The notes under the pieces are model-generated. The model was not told where the DNA came from. It did no database searches and worked only from the letters and a program-made list of their open reading frames with translations. The position numbers were made by a program, and so were the translations under genes. Positions 25,199-36,934 of a stretch of DNA of 64,000 nucleotides are shown piece by piece; the first letter of the stretch is position 1; each line of letters starts with the position of its first letter. This stretch comes from Panagrolaimus kolymaensis (taxonomy: Eukaryota; Nematoda; Chromadorea; Rhabditida; Panagrolaimidae). The stretch covers positions 5,766,001 through 5,830,000 of the forward strand of contig JAJQJQ010000003.1 of NCBI GenBank assembly GCA_028622995.1. Direction: 5' to 3'.

Positions 25199-26010
25199 TT
25201 AATGGCGTTTAGTATGAACGGGACTATGTTGAGATCGATAAAGAGAATATGAGTGGAAAGCAAGTGCAACGTAAGCAATGGTAAGACCAAATTTAGCTCC
25301 TAATAAGCTCCAAGAATATAAACCGACTGAATGTTGTAACATGCTGAAAATTTAAATAAAGATTAGAAAAGTTGGATAAAACACTTAAGCTACTTACCCG
25401 TAGAAAAATGATTTAAGTGCGCATAAAATTAAAGAAATAAAAACAACTGTGCGGCTTTTTGATGAAAGATCATTACGACTTTGTACCCAAATTAAAGCAG
25501 AAAAAGCTAAACAATAGAATAAATCCATGTTGGCTTCGATAGCGTATTGAATATATTTTGGATGAAAAGCAGTGGCACGGGCAACAGTTAAAAATGGAAC
25601 AAGATAAGTGCCAATTGCATGTCCAATGGCAAAACCATAACCAGCAGCAAAAAATCGTACTTCACCTCTACCAGTAAAGGCATAAGTTATCGCAAAATAA
25701 AGTCCAAGAATATCAAATCCATCAGCAAGGGATTTAAAGAATTCCTGAAACAAAATTGGCGATGTAAAATAATTTAAAGGGTAAAAGGCAAAGTAAAACT
25801 AACCAAACCCAATGAAAAATTTTCTGTTTCTAAATCAGGGAAGAAGGTAGCCAAAACCATCATCTTCACAAATTGGGTTACAAAGTAAATACCCGTTGCT
25901 CTTAAACATCTCCAAATACTGCAATATTCGCTGAATCCAGAATATTTATATAAAATAACCAAAGGTATATATGCTAATGCAACGCAGTTTAAAAAATGAA
26001 AAAACGTCAT
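25199..26010 (-). CDS. tmem-147: TMEM147, ER multipass membrane protein (BOS complex subunit)
   Basis: Three exons (25804-26010, 25398-25744, 25199-25343) give 232 residues, close to the human length of 224. The N terminus MTFFHFLNCVALAYIPLV and the segment YKYSGFSEYCSIWRCL match the TMEM147 signature, and about seven hydrophobic helices can be seen. In the known family it is an ER protein that works with nicalin and NOMO at the multipass translocon, helping membrane-protein biogenesis. The start codon directly follows GAGTTTCAG, a perfect splice-acceptor shape with no intron exon upstream needed, which suggests spliced-leader addition right at the ATG. The gene is divergent from WDR60 across 500 bases. 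Confidence 0.93.
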
Positions 26011-26025
26011 CTGAAACTCAAAATT
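26001..26025 (-). promoter_or_regulatory. Putative spliced-leader trans-splice acceptor at the TMEM147 ATG
   Basis: Read on the minus strand, the bases before the ATG are TTTTGAGTTTCAG, ending exactly at the start codon. This is the nematode 3' splice consensus. The assignment is inference; a conventional 5' UTR intron could look the same. Confidence 0.5.
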
Positions 26026-26510
26026 AGATAATGTTTATGAAGCCAAATGTTATTTTCTCGTATGCTCGCGATAAAAAAAAAGTTAAATAATTTATAATTA
26101 TTAAAAATAAAAGAAAAGAAAGACCAAGAAAAGAAAAAAGTATTGAAAGTTTGGCTTTTGGACAACAGATCAAAATGGGCAAAGCTAGTGCATTTAGTTC
26201 TTTCCATTCAAGAGTTCAATAATTTTTCATAAACAAAAAAGAGTCACAGACAATAACTAGAAATCGTTTGAGTAAATTAAAAAAGTTTAAAAATTTTAAT
26301 AAAGTAAAAATTGATATAAAATCTAAAAAAAAATGCAAAACTACATCTGTGTTAGGTAATAAGGTGATAAAAAAAAGGTTGAAAATAATGTTGCTAAGCA
26401 ACGAGAAACCTTACATACATATTCATAATAGGTTTTTGTTAAATTATAAACATTCATCAGGAAAAAGTCCATCTAAATGGATCAAAAGTAGGTATTTGTT
26501 GTAAATAATT
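26011..26510. other. Divergent promoter region between TMEM147 and WDR60, 500 bases
   Basis: The two genes start on opposite strands at its edges, so it must contain both promoters or one shared one. It is A-rich on the plus strand. The open frames inside are not supported by any family signature. Confidence 0.5.
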
Positions 26511-29455
26511 ATGTCAAGTAAATCTTCTAAAGATAAAGATGAAAGTAAAGAAAAAAAGAAGAAGCGAGAAAAGGAAACAAATGGAGAAGAAAAAAAGTAA
26601 GTTTTTAAAAACCTTTTTTGTTATTTTTTGTATGATAATTTTAGGCGATCTAAAAGTAAAGATAAAGAGAAATCATCGAAGGAAAGGAGCTCATCAAAGA
26701 GTAAAAGTTCGAAGGATGAAAATGGAAAAGAGGTTAAGAAAAGTAGTCATCGAAGTAATAAAAGTGAAAAATCCACCAAACGAGAACCTAGTCCTCCACC
26801 ACCGATAATCGCCCAAGATGATTATCAATACGAAGCAAGTTTAAAAATTATCCGTCAATAAACAGAATAATGTTTTTTAGGATGACTTTGAAGATTATGA
26901 AGATGATTTTGAAGCAGATTCGGAAGAAGATAAACCAAAAAGGGTTGAAGCGCCAAAAGTTGTTGGTGCAAATGGAACTACACCAAAAATAGTTGAACCA
27001 AAGCCAGAGCCAAAACCTATTCAACAAGAGTCACCCATTCCAAAAGAAGAAGTGGAAAAAAGTATTTTGCTTCAAAGAATGGCAAGTCGGCGTGCCAGCG
27101 GTGGTGGTGGAAATATACAACAAAAAAATGAAACCATCGCCAAGGTTAGAGTTCAAAAATAACTTTAATATTCATAAGTAGTCATAAACACTTTTACAGG
27201 AACCCACTCAAAGAATTTCTTCTGCAAATAGAAAAATTAATTTTTCTAGTGCTCGAGAACAAGGATATGCTCAACAGCCACATTGGTTAACGCATTTTAA
27301 AAATCTTGTTACTTTTGAAACTGTGAGCCAACAAGTAGCCGAAGTGGTGCCATTGAGTTCATATGAATATTATATTCAACTATTTGGAAAAGGAAATCGA
27401 AGCCAAGTTTGTGAAATAATATGTTTCATTATTGTAAAACAAATTATTACCTTTAAAGATAGCATGCCAAACAGGTGATGATCATATGAGCAGCAACACA
27501 CAAACTGAAGGCTTTGAACAATCTACGATTTGGACACAATTTCCTCCAAGTGATAATTTTGGTATTGGTTGGGGAAGAAATTTGGATGAACAAAAACATA
27601 GCGAAAAAGTGGATTATAGCAGCAATGAAAATTTAAGTATGGCAGATGTAACAAAAATTAATGATGAACGATTTTCTCAATTTGTTAACATCGCTGGAAA
27701 GGTTAATCTTTTCAAAATATAAAATATTTTTAAGTTTGATAATTTTCAGTTAATGTTGGATGTAATTTCAAGCGTCCACGAAAAATCAGAAGCTTTCCAT
27801 TTGAGTAACAACACAAAATTTGCTTTCAGCTCTGGATTTGAATCATACAAATTAGAGCTGCAAAAAACAGGTAAAAAATTTTGGAAAGTTGTTTTTTTAA
27901 TTAAAAATGTTATATTTTAGAATGCAGAGTTAGCGCAACCACGGTTCGTGGCGTTCTAGGATGCAATACAGTAATGGCAGCTTATTATGTCAAAAGTTCT
28001 GATATAGCAAATATTGTAGGGAAAACTGTGATAATTGAGCATAATTTAAAAGATCCTGCTGAACCAATTATGTTAGTTATTAAATTTTTTAATTTTGAAA
28101 AAAAAATATTTAAATTTTTAAGGGCTTTATATGCGGATAATGAAGTAACCTCTTTGGCATATGGCCCATTGGATTCACCAATAATTTGTGCAGGATTGGT
28201 AAAAAGTTTTTCTTGTCAGTTTTTTAAAAGCTAAATAATTTTAGATTGATGGCAGTGTTGTAGCTTATGACACAGCTGAATCAAATTATTGGCATACAAA
28301 GCGAACAATTCCATGGCCCGGTTTTAAAAATTGTATGCAAATGCGAAGTCCGTCTTATGATACATCTTTTGAATCATGTAATAATGTATCAACAAAACTC
28401 AATGGATCACCTGTAATTTGGATAGTTACCATTGGAGAAGAAACAAAGTAAATTTGCATTTAAAAGCTAGGTATAAAATTATATTTTTAGTTTTTCTTTC
28501 CAATTAATAACTATGACTCAATTGGGCATTATTACGGTTTATAATGTCACTGAAACCCAAAATAATTCATCAACAATTGAATCCGACTTTGGGTTGGATC
28601 CAAATTCAAGAATTCGTTTAACTAAAATAAATGTAATTACAACTGCAATACCAAATTTGAGGTTCGTTAAAGAAATTTTTTCATTTTTAAAAACTTTGCA
28701 TTTTAAGGTCAAACATTTTATCAGCAAATTGTATGGTCGTAAATCCTCGAAACATTTATCAAATTCTTGTGGCCACTAATGATGGATCCATTGCTAATTA
28801 TACCAGAGTAAAACAAGATTTTGTTGGTCCAAGAAGTTATCTCAATGCTTGCGGTTTGGATTTCAAAAAAACGTATTTGAGAAATAATATTTTTAATTAT
28901 TTTTAGTTCCCGCATCTGAAGCGTTTTCCTTACGCTTTTCACATTTTGATTGTCGCTTATTTGCGGTAAGCTACATTTGAAAAATTAGTTTTAAAAACTA
29001 AATTTAGGGTTTTTAGGCAGGTTTATCAAATGGCAATATTGTCATTTATCGAGTTGAACAAAGTGATCCAGTACTAACTTTGTGCCCACCGAACAGCTCA
29101 AAATTATCGGTTACTTTTGTTGAATGGTCTCCAACGTAAGTAATTACAAAAAAAATTGCTTTAAATATTAAAAATTCTTAGAACTTCTCACATTCTTTAT
29201 TCAATCCATGGTGGTGAAAGGCTTCTTGTTTGGGATATAGCTACAGGTAAATCGCCTTTACATATCTGTGATCTTCAATCCGAATATCAATCACGCGTAA
29301 TCAGCATGATCGTTTGGAGAACTGAACAAAATATTGGTGTAATGGGTTTGGGATTGGCTAACGGGACTTTAATCGTTCATTCTTTGGAACGTCTCGTAGT
29401 TCCTCGAGATGAAAATTTATTGGACATTGTTTCAAAATTTCAGAAAAATGTTTAA
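26511..29455 (+). CDS. wdr-60: WDR60 / DYNC2I1, dynein-2 intermediate chain (intraflagellar transport)
   Basis: Fourteen exons (26511-26596, 26645-26834, 26881-27144, 27200-27406, 27459-27701, 27750-27870, 27921-28071, 28123-28198, 28245-28447, 28491-28661, 28708-28853, 28907-28965, 29017-29135, 29182-29455) close to 769 residues. The N-terminal third is a Lys/Ser-rich disordered tail, then an acidic DDFEDYEDDFEADSEE patch characteristic of WDR60, then a light-chain-binding type region (NTQTEGFEQ) and a WD40 propeller in the C-terminal half (SLAYGPLDSPIICAG, FSLRFSHFDCRLFAAG, ILYSIHGGERLLVWD). The known role is as a non-catalytic subunit of cytoplasmic dynein-2 driving retrograde transport in cilia, which in nematodes means sensory neurons. 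One intron (26835-26880) uses a GC donor. A poly(A) signal AATAAA lies at about 29465. Confidence 0.9.
26835..26880 (+). other. GC-AG intron in WDR60
   Basis: The exon ends TACGAA and the intron begins GCAAGT and ends TTTTTTAG. This choice preserves the frame and yields the conserved acidic DDFEDYEDDFE. The only nearby GT donor (GTTTAA, two codons later) would shift the frame into an immediate stop. Confidence 0.8.
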
Positions 29456-29509
29456 ATTTCAATCAATAAAAAAATTAAAACTGTCAAAACTTTATTTTAT
29501 TTAAATCTT
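29456..29509. terminator. 54-base convergent 3'-end spacer of WDR60 and the nuclear receptor
   Basis: A plus-strand AATAAA sits about 10 bases after the WDR60 stop. A minus-strand AATAAA (TTTATT on plus, about 29491) sits about 15 bases after the receptor stop. The 3' UTRs therefore probably overlap on opposite strands. Confidence 0.6.
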
Positions 29510-31204
29510 TTATAATTGCAACAATTCCTTCACAAAAATGTCAATTTTAATTAAATTAAATAGCTCCAATTTTTTATAATTTTCTACGATCGTTAAATAC
29601 ACGTCCTAAAAAAATCATTTATTATGAAACACGAAAAAAAGAATGACAAAAAAACTTACAAAGATGTTGCTAATAAATAAAATGACATCACCCATTCTTT
29701 CCGGTCCATCGGTACGATTTTGATAATAATTGTACAAGCCTCTTATAATACCATCTTCCAGCTCTTTTGCGAATGTTTTGGCTGAGGGTGAAAGTTCAAA
29801 ATAGCCTACAAAAAAAAATCCAATGTCATCGATAAGTTTAAAACTAAAATATTGCTTACAAGTTCTCCAAAGTGTCAACGCTTTTAAAGCTGAATATTCA
29901 ACTTGATCTAAATGAATTTGGGCCATGGGTTGAAGTAATTCTTTAAAAAATTTCTGATTCATAGGCCACATTAATTTTGCTTTTTCTTCTGCAGATATTT
30001 CATCTTCAGCACTCCATCCTACATCGAGGTTGAGAGCAGATAAATATGTTGCATTAGTAAAAACTAAATATCCATCATCAACCATATTCATTTGATCAGT
30101 TAAAAATGCAATATCCAAAACACAAAAACTCATTGTCACATATTTGAATATAACAATTCGATCATCGATGGATAAATGATTAAAACCCGGAAGATTTTTT
30201 GTATATTCAAATGATAATAAATGATCAAAACGCATATGAGTGTTATGTGATTTTACAGTAAATGGAATGAGATCATTTACCGTAAATGGCTGAAGAAAAA
30301 AAGAACTTTAAATTAAAAAATATAAAATAAAAACTTGTTGCTTACAGTGCTGCAACCCAATAAAGCTTCCAATGGTGAACTTGAAAACATTATCCTTCGT
30401 CTTTCCATAGATCGTTTTTCTTCCTCCACAAAATGCTCCAAAATATTGATGGAGCGTAAATAATCAAAATTATGTTGGACGGGTTTATAAGTTTCATAAT
30501 GGTGATGGGCCTAAAATTTTATCATTTGAAACTAAATAAAACAGTATGAAAAGCTAACGGTTGGTGAAAATAGCGGTGTATTAGGGCATTCTGTTGTTTG
30601 ACTATTTGGGAATGAGTTACTGGAAATACTGCTTGTCGAAGCTAAAAATATATTTTGTAACAAATTGTAGTTTTTTTTTTCAACAACTTACGGCTTAATG
30701 CGCTTTTATTTGTACCATTTGGAAAATTTATCAAAACTTTGTTTTCTATCGGTGAAATACTTCTTGAGCAATTATCGCTATTTGCTGGCTTTTTTATGTT
30801 TTTACGCTTTTGAACACCTTAAATTTTTCTTTTAATTATGGAAGACTAAACAGTACACTTACATTCAGGTTTCATTCCAGCTGAGACGCAACGATGATAT
30901 CTGCAGGCTTTACAGATAATTCTTTGCTCTAAAATACAAAAAATACGCGAAGATCAATAATATAAAAACAAACCATAATAAACTTTGCAAGAAGTAAGTT
31001 CAGTACATTGAAATTCAATACTTAATGAAACCGTTCGACGAAAGAATGCGGCACATGCAAGACATGAAATTGCACCAAAATGAGGGCTTGCACTTGACGG
31101 AGATGAACAAATGCAGCAAACTTTCAACAATGGACTTTTAACTAAAAAATTCAATAAAGCGTTCAATAAAAGCCTTAGAAATACAAAAAAGTACCTTCCT
31201 GCAT
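29510..31204 (-). CDS. Nuclear hormone receptor, nematode supplementary (HNF4-derived) type
   Basis: Nine exons (31195-31204, 30974-31141, 30863-30928, 30692-30817, 30559-30641, 30346-30510, 29860-30289, 29660-29805, 29510-29605) close to 429 residues. The DNA-binding domain starts at residue 11 with VCCICSSPSSASPHFG and the P-box CLACAAFFRRTVSL. The second zinc finger reads IICKACRYHRCVSAGMKPE and continues CVQKRK. A Ser-rich hinge follows, then the ligand-binding domain (FEYTKNLPGFNHLSIDDRIVIFKYV) and a helix-12-like end LFNLIKIDIFVKELLQL. It is a ligand-regulated or orphan transcription factor of the expanded nematode NHR class; the specific nhr number cannot be assigned. The first exon encodes only three codons plus one base. 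It is tail-to-tail with WDR60. Confidence 0.92.
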
Positions 31205-31804
31205 TTTGTTTTGACTCCAGAGTTTTTAACCTTCAAAAAATAAATAAAGACTCGATAAGCCCAAAAAAATAATTTGTGCAAACCTCTACCACCAGCAATA
31301 TTTTTTATGTATTTTGTTTTATTGAAAGCAAACTTTATTTGGTTGGTTGTTACCTGCGCTATTTGAGTTTATCAGTGTCATTCAAATAATACACACGTGC
31401 GCTATATTTTCCATTAACACGACAAAACATGTAAAAAAGGGCAGAATGGACAAGTTTATACAACAGAGAACATGGGAGAGCCTACTACACATTTTGTGTT
31501 ACCCTTTTAACCCTTTTTCATCAAATTAGTATATTACCACATTGTCGAAAGTAAAATAATTTCATTTAGTTAAGTTTGTAAAAAAATATGTGTATTTAAT
31601 TTAAATGCATATTAATTTTTATTATTATTTAATGCTTTTGAAACAATAAGAAAACCTTCTAAGTAAGTTCAAATGATTAATTTGGCAGTAATATGTTTGT
31701 CAAAATAATGAATGATGTAAAGCTGATAATCGTCTTTACATGGTGATGATAAAATTTAAGGAACAAAAAATCAAAAAAGCAATATGATGATAACACATAT
31801 TTCT
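31205..31804. other. Intergenic, 600 bases, nothing recognised
   Basis: It holds the upstream region of the nuclear receptor gene (minus) and the 3' flank of the small secreted peptide gene (minus). No exon, RNA gene or repeat is recognisable. Confidence 0.5.
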
Positions 31805-32222
31805 TTAAGCTTGTAGTGCACGTCGACGATGCATTAAAAATTGTCCAAGTTGCATAAAATCCTTCAATTTAGCGCGATTGAGTTGTTCTGCAATACCTTT
31901 AGGAGGTCGAAGTCCAGGCATACCTCCTCCATTTCCACCAAAGTTTGATGACATAGGTATAAAACGACGTGGTGGCCCCATAGGTCCTAAAGGAAATGCG
32001 TATTAAAAAATTGAATAATAATATAGTTTAATTTACCTCTTTGGAAGGATCGCATTTGCATAGGTCTTTGTGGAATAGCCCTAAAATATATATTTCCTAA
32101 AAAATCACAGCTAAAATTAAATTTTCTTACCTTCTCATGGGCATTCTTCTTTGTGAAAAGCCTTGACCAATAATAATGGCAAATAAACTAACCAAAATTG
32201 ACAAAATTAGCAACAGCTTCAT
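31805..32222 (-). CDS. Small secreted basic peptide, possible neuropeptide-like precursor
   Basis: Three exons (32131-32222, 32037-32080, 31805-31986) close in phase to 105 residues. A clear signal peptide, MKLLLILSILVSLFAIIIGQG, is followed by a Met/Arg/Pro-rich stretch (FSQRRMPMRRAIPQRP), a Gly-rich segment (NFGGNGGGMPG), and a C-terminal amphipathic helix-like part (AEQLNRAKLKDFMQLGQF) ending HRRRALQA. Dibasic RR sites at several places would suit prohormone convertase cleavage. There are no cysteines. I do not recognise a family. It could be a neuropeptide-like precursor or an antimicrobial-like secreted peptide; neither is proven. The sequence before the ATG (TTTTAGACAAA) could be a trans-splice acceptor. 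Confidence 0.75.
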
Positions 32223-33245
32223 TTTGTCTAAAACTGTACTAATTAGAAACGCAAAATTCTTTAAATGGAAACGCTGAAACGCTTAGTTAGTTTAAATGCG
32301 TTAAATTCAAGTGAGTTTAGTAAACAAATAACAAAAAAGTTTAGAGAGGGAAAAAACAAAACAAGAATAAGAATCTCTATATATTTTTTATTACGTAATA
32401 AGGTTGGCCTTGTACTGCTTCTCCGAGAGACAAGTTGGAGTAGAACAAAAGCAGCCATTTAAGTGCATTGTTTTTGTTTCATTTTTCGTAAAAAAGAGGG
32501 GTGAAGAAGAGGGGAATGAACAATCAAGTACTTCCTTTTAATTTTTCAAATACTCCGATCAACTGGTTATTTATTATCGCAAAAAAATAAATAAACAATA
32601 GAAATTTTTTTTGAATAATATTATCGATGGTATCAGGCATTTTGACTGATTATTTAGGTATGTATTTATCTTTTCGAAGATACAGACCAATACCATTTTG
32701 CCATAAAAGGAATGGCGTTCTTCAAGGGAGAGATAGATAACCAGCGGCGGTTATACGTGTTTGTTTCCTAAAATAAACCGGTTTTGCAAAAGGTGGAACT
32801 ATTTTACTTTTATTTTTTCCCGTTTCTCAAAAATGATTTTTATTTTTTTACGAGAAAAATACAACCCATTGTCTTTCTTTAACCCCGGAAATTAAATTGT
32901 ACATATATACATTTTTATATGGCTTTTCTCCTTCCTTCTCGAACTGTAATTGATACTTTTCATTTTAGTCTCTTTTTTTTTATAACAGTCTCAGATTCGT
33001 GAACAAGTTTGCCAAATGCAAATGCGTAGTAGGATGTAAAAAAAAATGTATACCAAAAACAGTTTTTTATTTATCTTTCAACTATACCCTTTCAAATTTG
33101 TTAGTTAATACAAATTTTTTAAATGTTAAGATTTTTTGTGTGTGATTAAATAAAATATTAAATGATATAAACCTTTGGTATATAAATAATGGGATAAAAA
33201 TACATATATGATGATAATGATACATAAAATTTTTTTAATTCAAAT
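32223..33245. other. Intergenic, 1.0 kb, nothing recognised
   Basis: It lies between the secreted peptide gene and the 3' end of fucose synthase. A 65-codon open frame can be read on each strand around 32261-32462, but neither has splice context or family features, and the region overlaps the promoter of the peptide gene. Confidence 0.5.
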
Positions 33246-34519
<1,274 letters not shown>

Positions 34520-35233
34520 GATTATTTGGATGTTTTACAAATTGAAGTGACACGTAAAAAAATAAAATAAATGGAACTTTAAAAAAACAAAAAGGAAATA
34601 ATTTTAATACTGAATTTTTGAAATAAGAGTCAACGTTATTTAAAAAAAGATAAAAATCACAATGGAAATATAAGGGGAGAGAGAGAGAAGCAACGTGGCT
34701 TTCCTTTTTCGTTTCGCCACGCTGGCATCCACCAAAAAAATATATTAAAAAACGTATGTTATTCCTCCATTTTTTCAATTTTATGACTATTTTTAAAAAC
34801 GCTATGATTGCACAGTTTTGTTTAGACAAGAATAAAAAAATATTTGTGGTCTTTTTTAAGCATAGCAACCGATGCTTTTTTTCAATCAATTTGCTTTGCA
34901 AGTCTGTAATCAATAGTATAGTGATTGGAGAGAAAAAAGCATATAGAAAAAGGGAGTGTTTGTAGACAAAGAAGTCATGGTCAAAGGATTGATACTTTTT
35001 TTGTATTGAACGTAAAAATGCAATAGAGCTAACATAAAAAAATTTATTTTAACTATAGCTTGTCTGGCAAAACGCATATATTTGCCAAATTACTTTTTAG
35101 TTTTGGTATTTTAAAAGCGTCTAGATAATGTTTAAAAATGGTTGTTTTTGGAAGTGTTAAAACAAGAGTACTTTTTATTACAAATTTTAAGAAAAAATAA
35201 TATTGATTAATCAAAATATAAAAATAAATCGTT
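34520..35233. other. Intergenic, 714 bases, nothing recognised
   Basis: It forms the upstream region of the fucose synthase gene and the 3' flank of the unknown secreted protein. It is A/T rich with a short GA-rich tract near 34675-34690. No exon is supported. Confidence 0.5.
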
Positions 35234-36934
35234 TCACTGATGCTGAGTGAACATTTGAATCAAGCTGCCGAAGTTTGGTTTCTAAAATTTGTAAAAACTT
35301 TCATAAATTTTTTCCCTCCACATTTTTTTATTGCTTACCCCATCGGTGGTTGGAATAAACATGGCTTGAACTTTATTCAACCAATCCCATTGCAAATTGT
35401 ATTTATCATTAACCGCAATGGGACCTAACATATCTTGATTTCCATAACTCATACCTTTAAAAGGTGAAAATACTAAACCATCTCGACGTCCTACGGGCAT
35501 TCCCATAACAGAAATGGTTTTATCTCTTCCCATTTGAAATTCATCTGTTTCTTGATTGCTTTCAACTCCAAGTGGCGAAAGGAGGGATGAAAGAGACGGC
35601 GACGATGATTCTTCATCCTAAAAAATTAAATAAATATTCTGCTTGTTTTTTTCCAACACAAAAATAGGATTTTATTATTATTAATTAAGATAAATGCAAA
35701 AAACAAACAAACCAGGAAAAAAGAAAAAGAAACAATAACAACAAAAAATTTATTTAGTATTTCCTCGAAGCATTTCGAAAAATTTACTTCGTCGATTTGG
35801 AAGCAGAGGATTATAAAATGGATCTTGAAGGGGCAAAATTGGTTGATGAAAGATAGGTAAAGTATCAGGTCTATGAAGGAGAATACCCTTAAGTTCTGGG
35901 ACATTTAAAGGTTTAAAGGGTGATGGCGTAGTGAAAGCTGCCATTAGAGGGTTTACAGTGAAAGGATCAGATAATTGTAAAGGTTTTAAAGGATCTGGCG
36001 GGGCAAAAGGTTGAAGCAATTCTTCAAGTGTAAAAGTTTTGGGGGCTTGTTTTGGAAACAAAGGTGGCAAAGTTGGAGGATCGGGTGCAGTTTTAAAAAA
36101 GGTTTCAGGTTTGGAAATATCTGGAAAAAGACTAACAAATGGAGATTTAACACCTGATGCATCTGGAGCCGAAGGTTGAGCTTTTCGAATGCCATCTGAG
36201 TTAATGGGTGTTGAAGGAGTTGTGAAAAGATCGTGAAACATATTTGCTGGTGTTGAAGCCTAAATTAATATTTTATATTTTCCTTAATTTTTTGTTTGTT
36301 TTTAGAACTATTTACTTTGACTTTATTTAATTCCTTTTTTATTGGAGCCATAAATGGTTCAAGCAATTTTTCCATGAATGATGAAGATTGAGGTTGACGT
36401 GTTTCACTATCGCCCAATGCAGCCAAAATCGATTTAGGGTCAAACATGCTTCTTCCTTCGCTATTTTCATCCTTGTCTTGAATCTTTAGAAAAAAATGTT
36501 TTTTAGAAGTTGAGGCAAACTTTTTTGGGAAATTAACTAACTTGATTAGCAAATTCTTCGGTCCTTCTATTTTCAGCAAAATAATTAAAAGCTTTTCCAA
36601 TGGGTTGCATGATCGGTGCAATTATGCTGTCAGCGTTTACACTCCTTGAAAGGTCGGCATCATGTTCAATCTTTGTTTTTTCGAAATTAACTAAAAATAA
36701 AGAATTTTATGGATGAGAAAAAAAAGCTTAAAAAATTCCATTAACCTCCAACTGCCGAAAGTGCTCCAGCTGCGGGTGAGGCTGAAAAAAAGAAAAATCA
36801 ATTTTGATTAAATCCTATTAGACGTAACAAAATAAAAAAGTTTTCTATGACTCACAATAAAACGATTCTCCATCTTCTTGGGAGATTACAGTATGCAAAA
36901 AAATAATAAATATAAAAAATATTTTCAAAGTCAT
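35234..36934 (-). CDS. Unknown secreted Pro/Phe-rich protein with two possible 3' ends
   Basis: Exons 36856-36934, 36746-36781, 36542-36690, 36316-36483 and 35750-36259 close in phase to 313 residues ending MLRGNTK. The signal peptide is MTLKIFFIFIIFLHTVISQ. The mature protein has an Asp/Ser-rich first half and a long Pro/Leu/Phe-rich second half with repeated xPFxPL patterns (LEELLQPFAPPDPLKPLQL). Two more exons, 35339-35617 (DEESSSPSLSSLLSPLG to FIPTTDG) and 35234-35281 (KPNFGSLIQMFTQHQ and stop), have proper splice sites and start in phase 0. They fit directly after exon 36316-36483, skipping the large exon, so two isoforms with different C termini are inferred. No known domain or cysteine pattern is seen. 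Function is unknown. Confidence 0.72.

Noticed and set aside
21545..26010. TMEM147-calpain-7 operon
   Set aside because: The 399-base gap and absence of a clear trans-splice acceptor before the calpain ATG make this unsupported, though not excluded.
28854..28906. Donor at ACGTATTT (28873) in WDR60
   Set aside because: It produces an in-frame TGA in the next exon; the GTTTGG donor at 28854 restores the conserved PASEAFSLRFSHFDCRLFAAG region.
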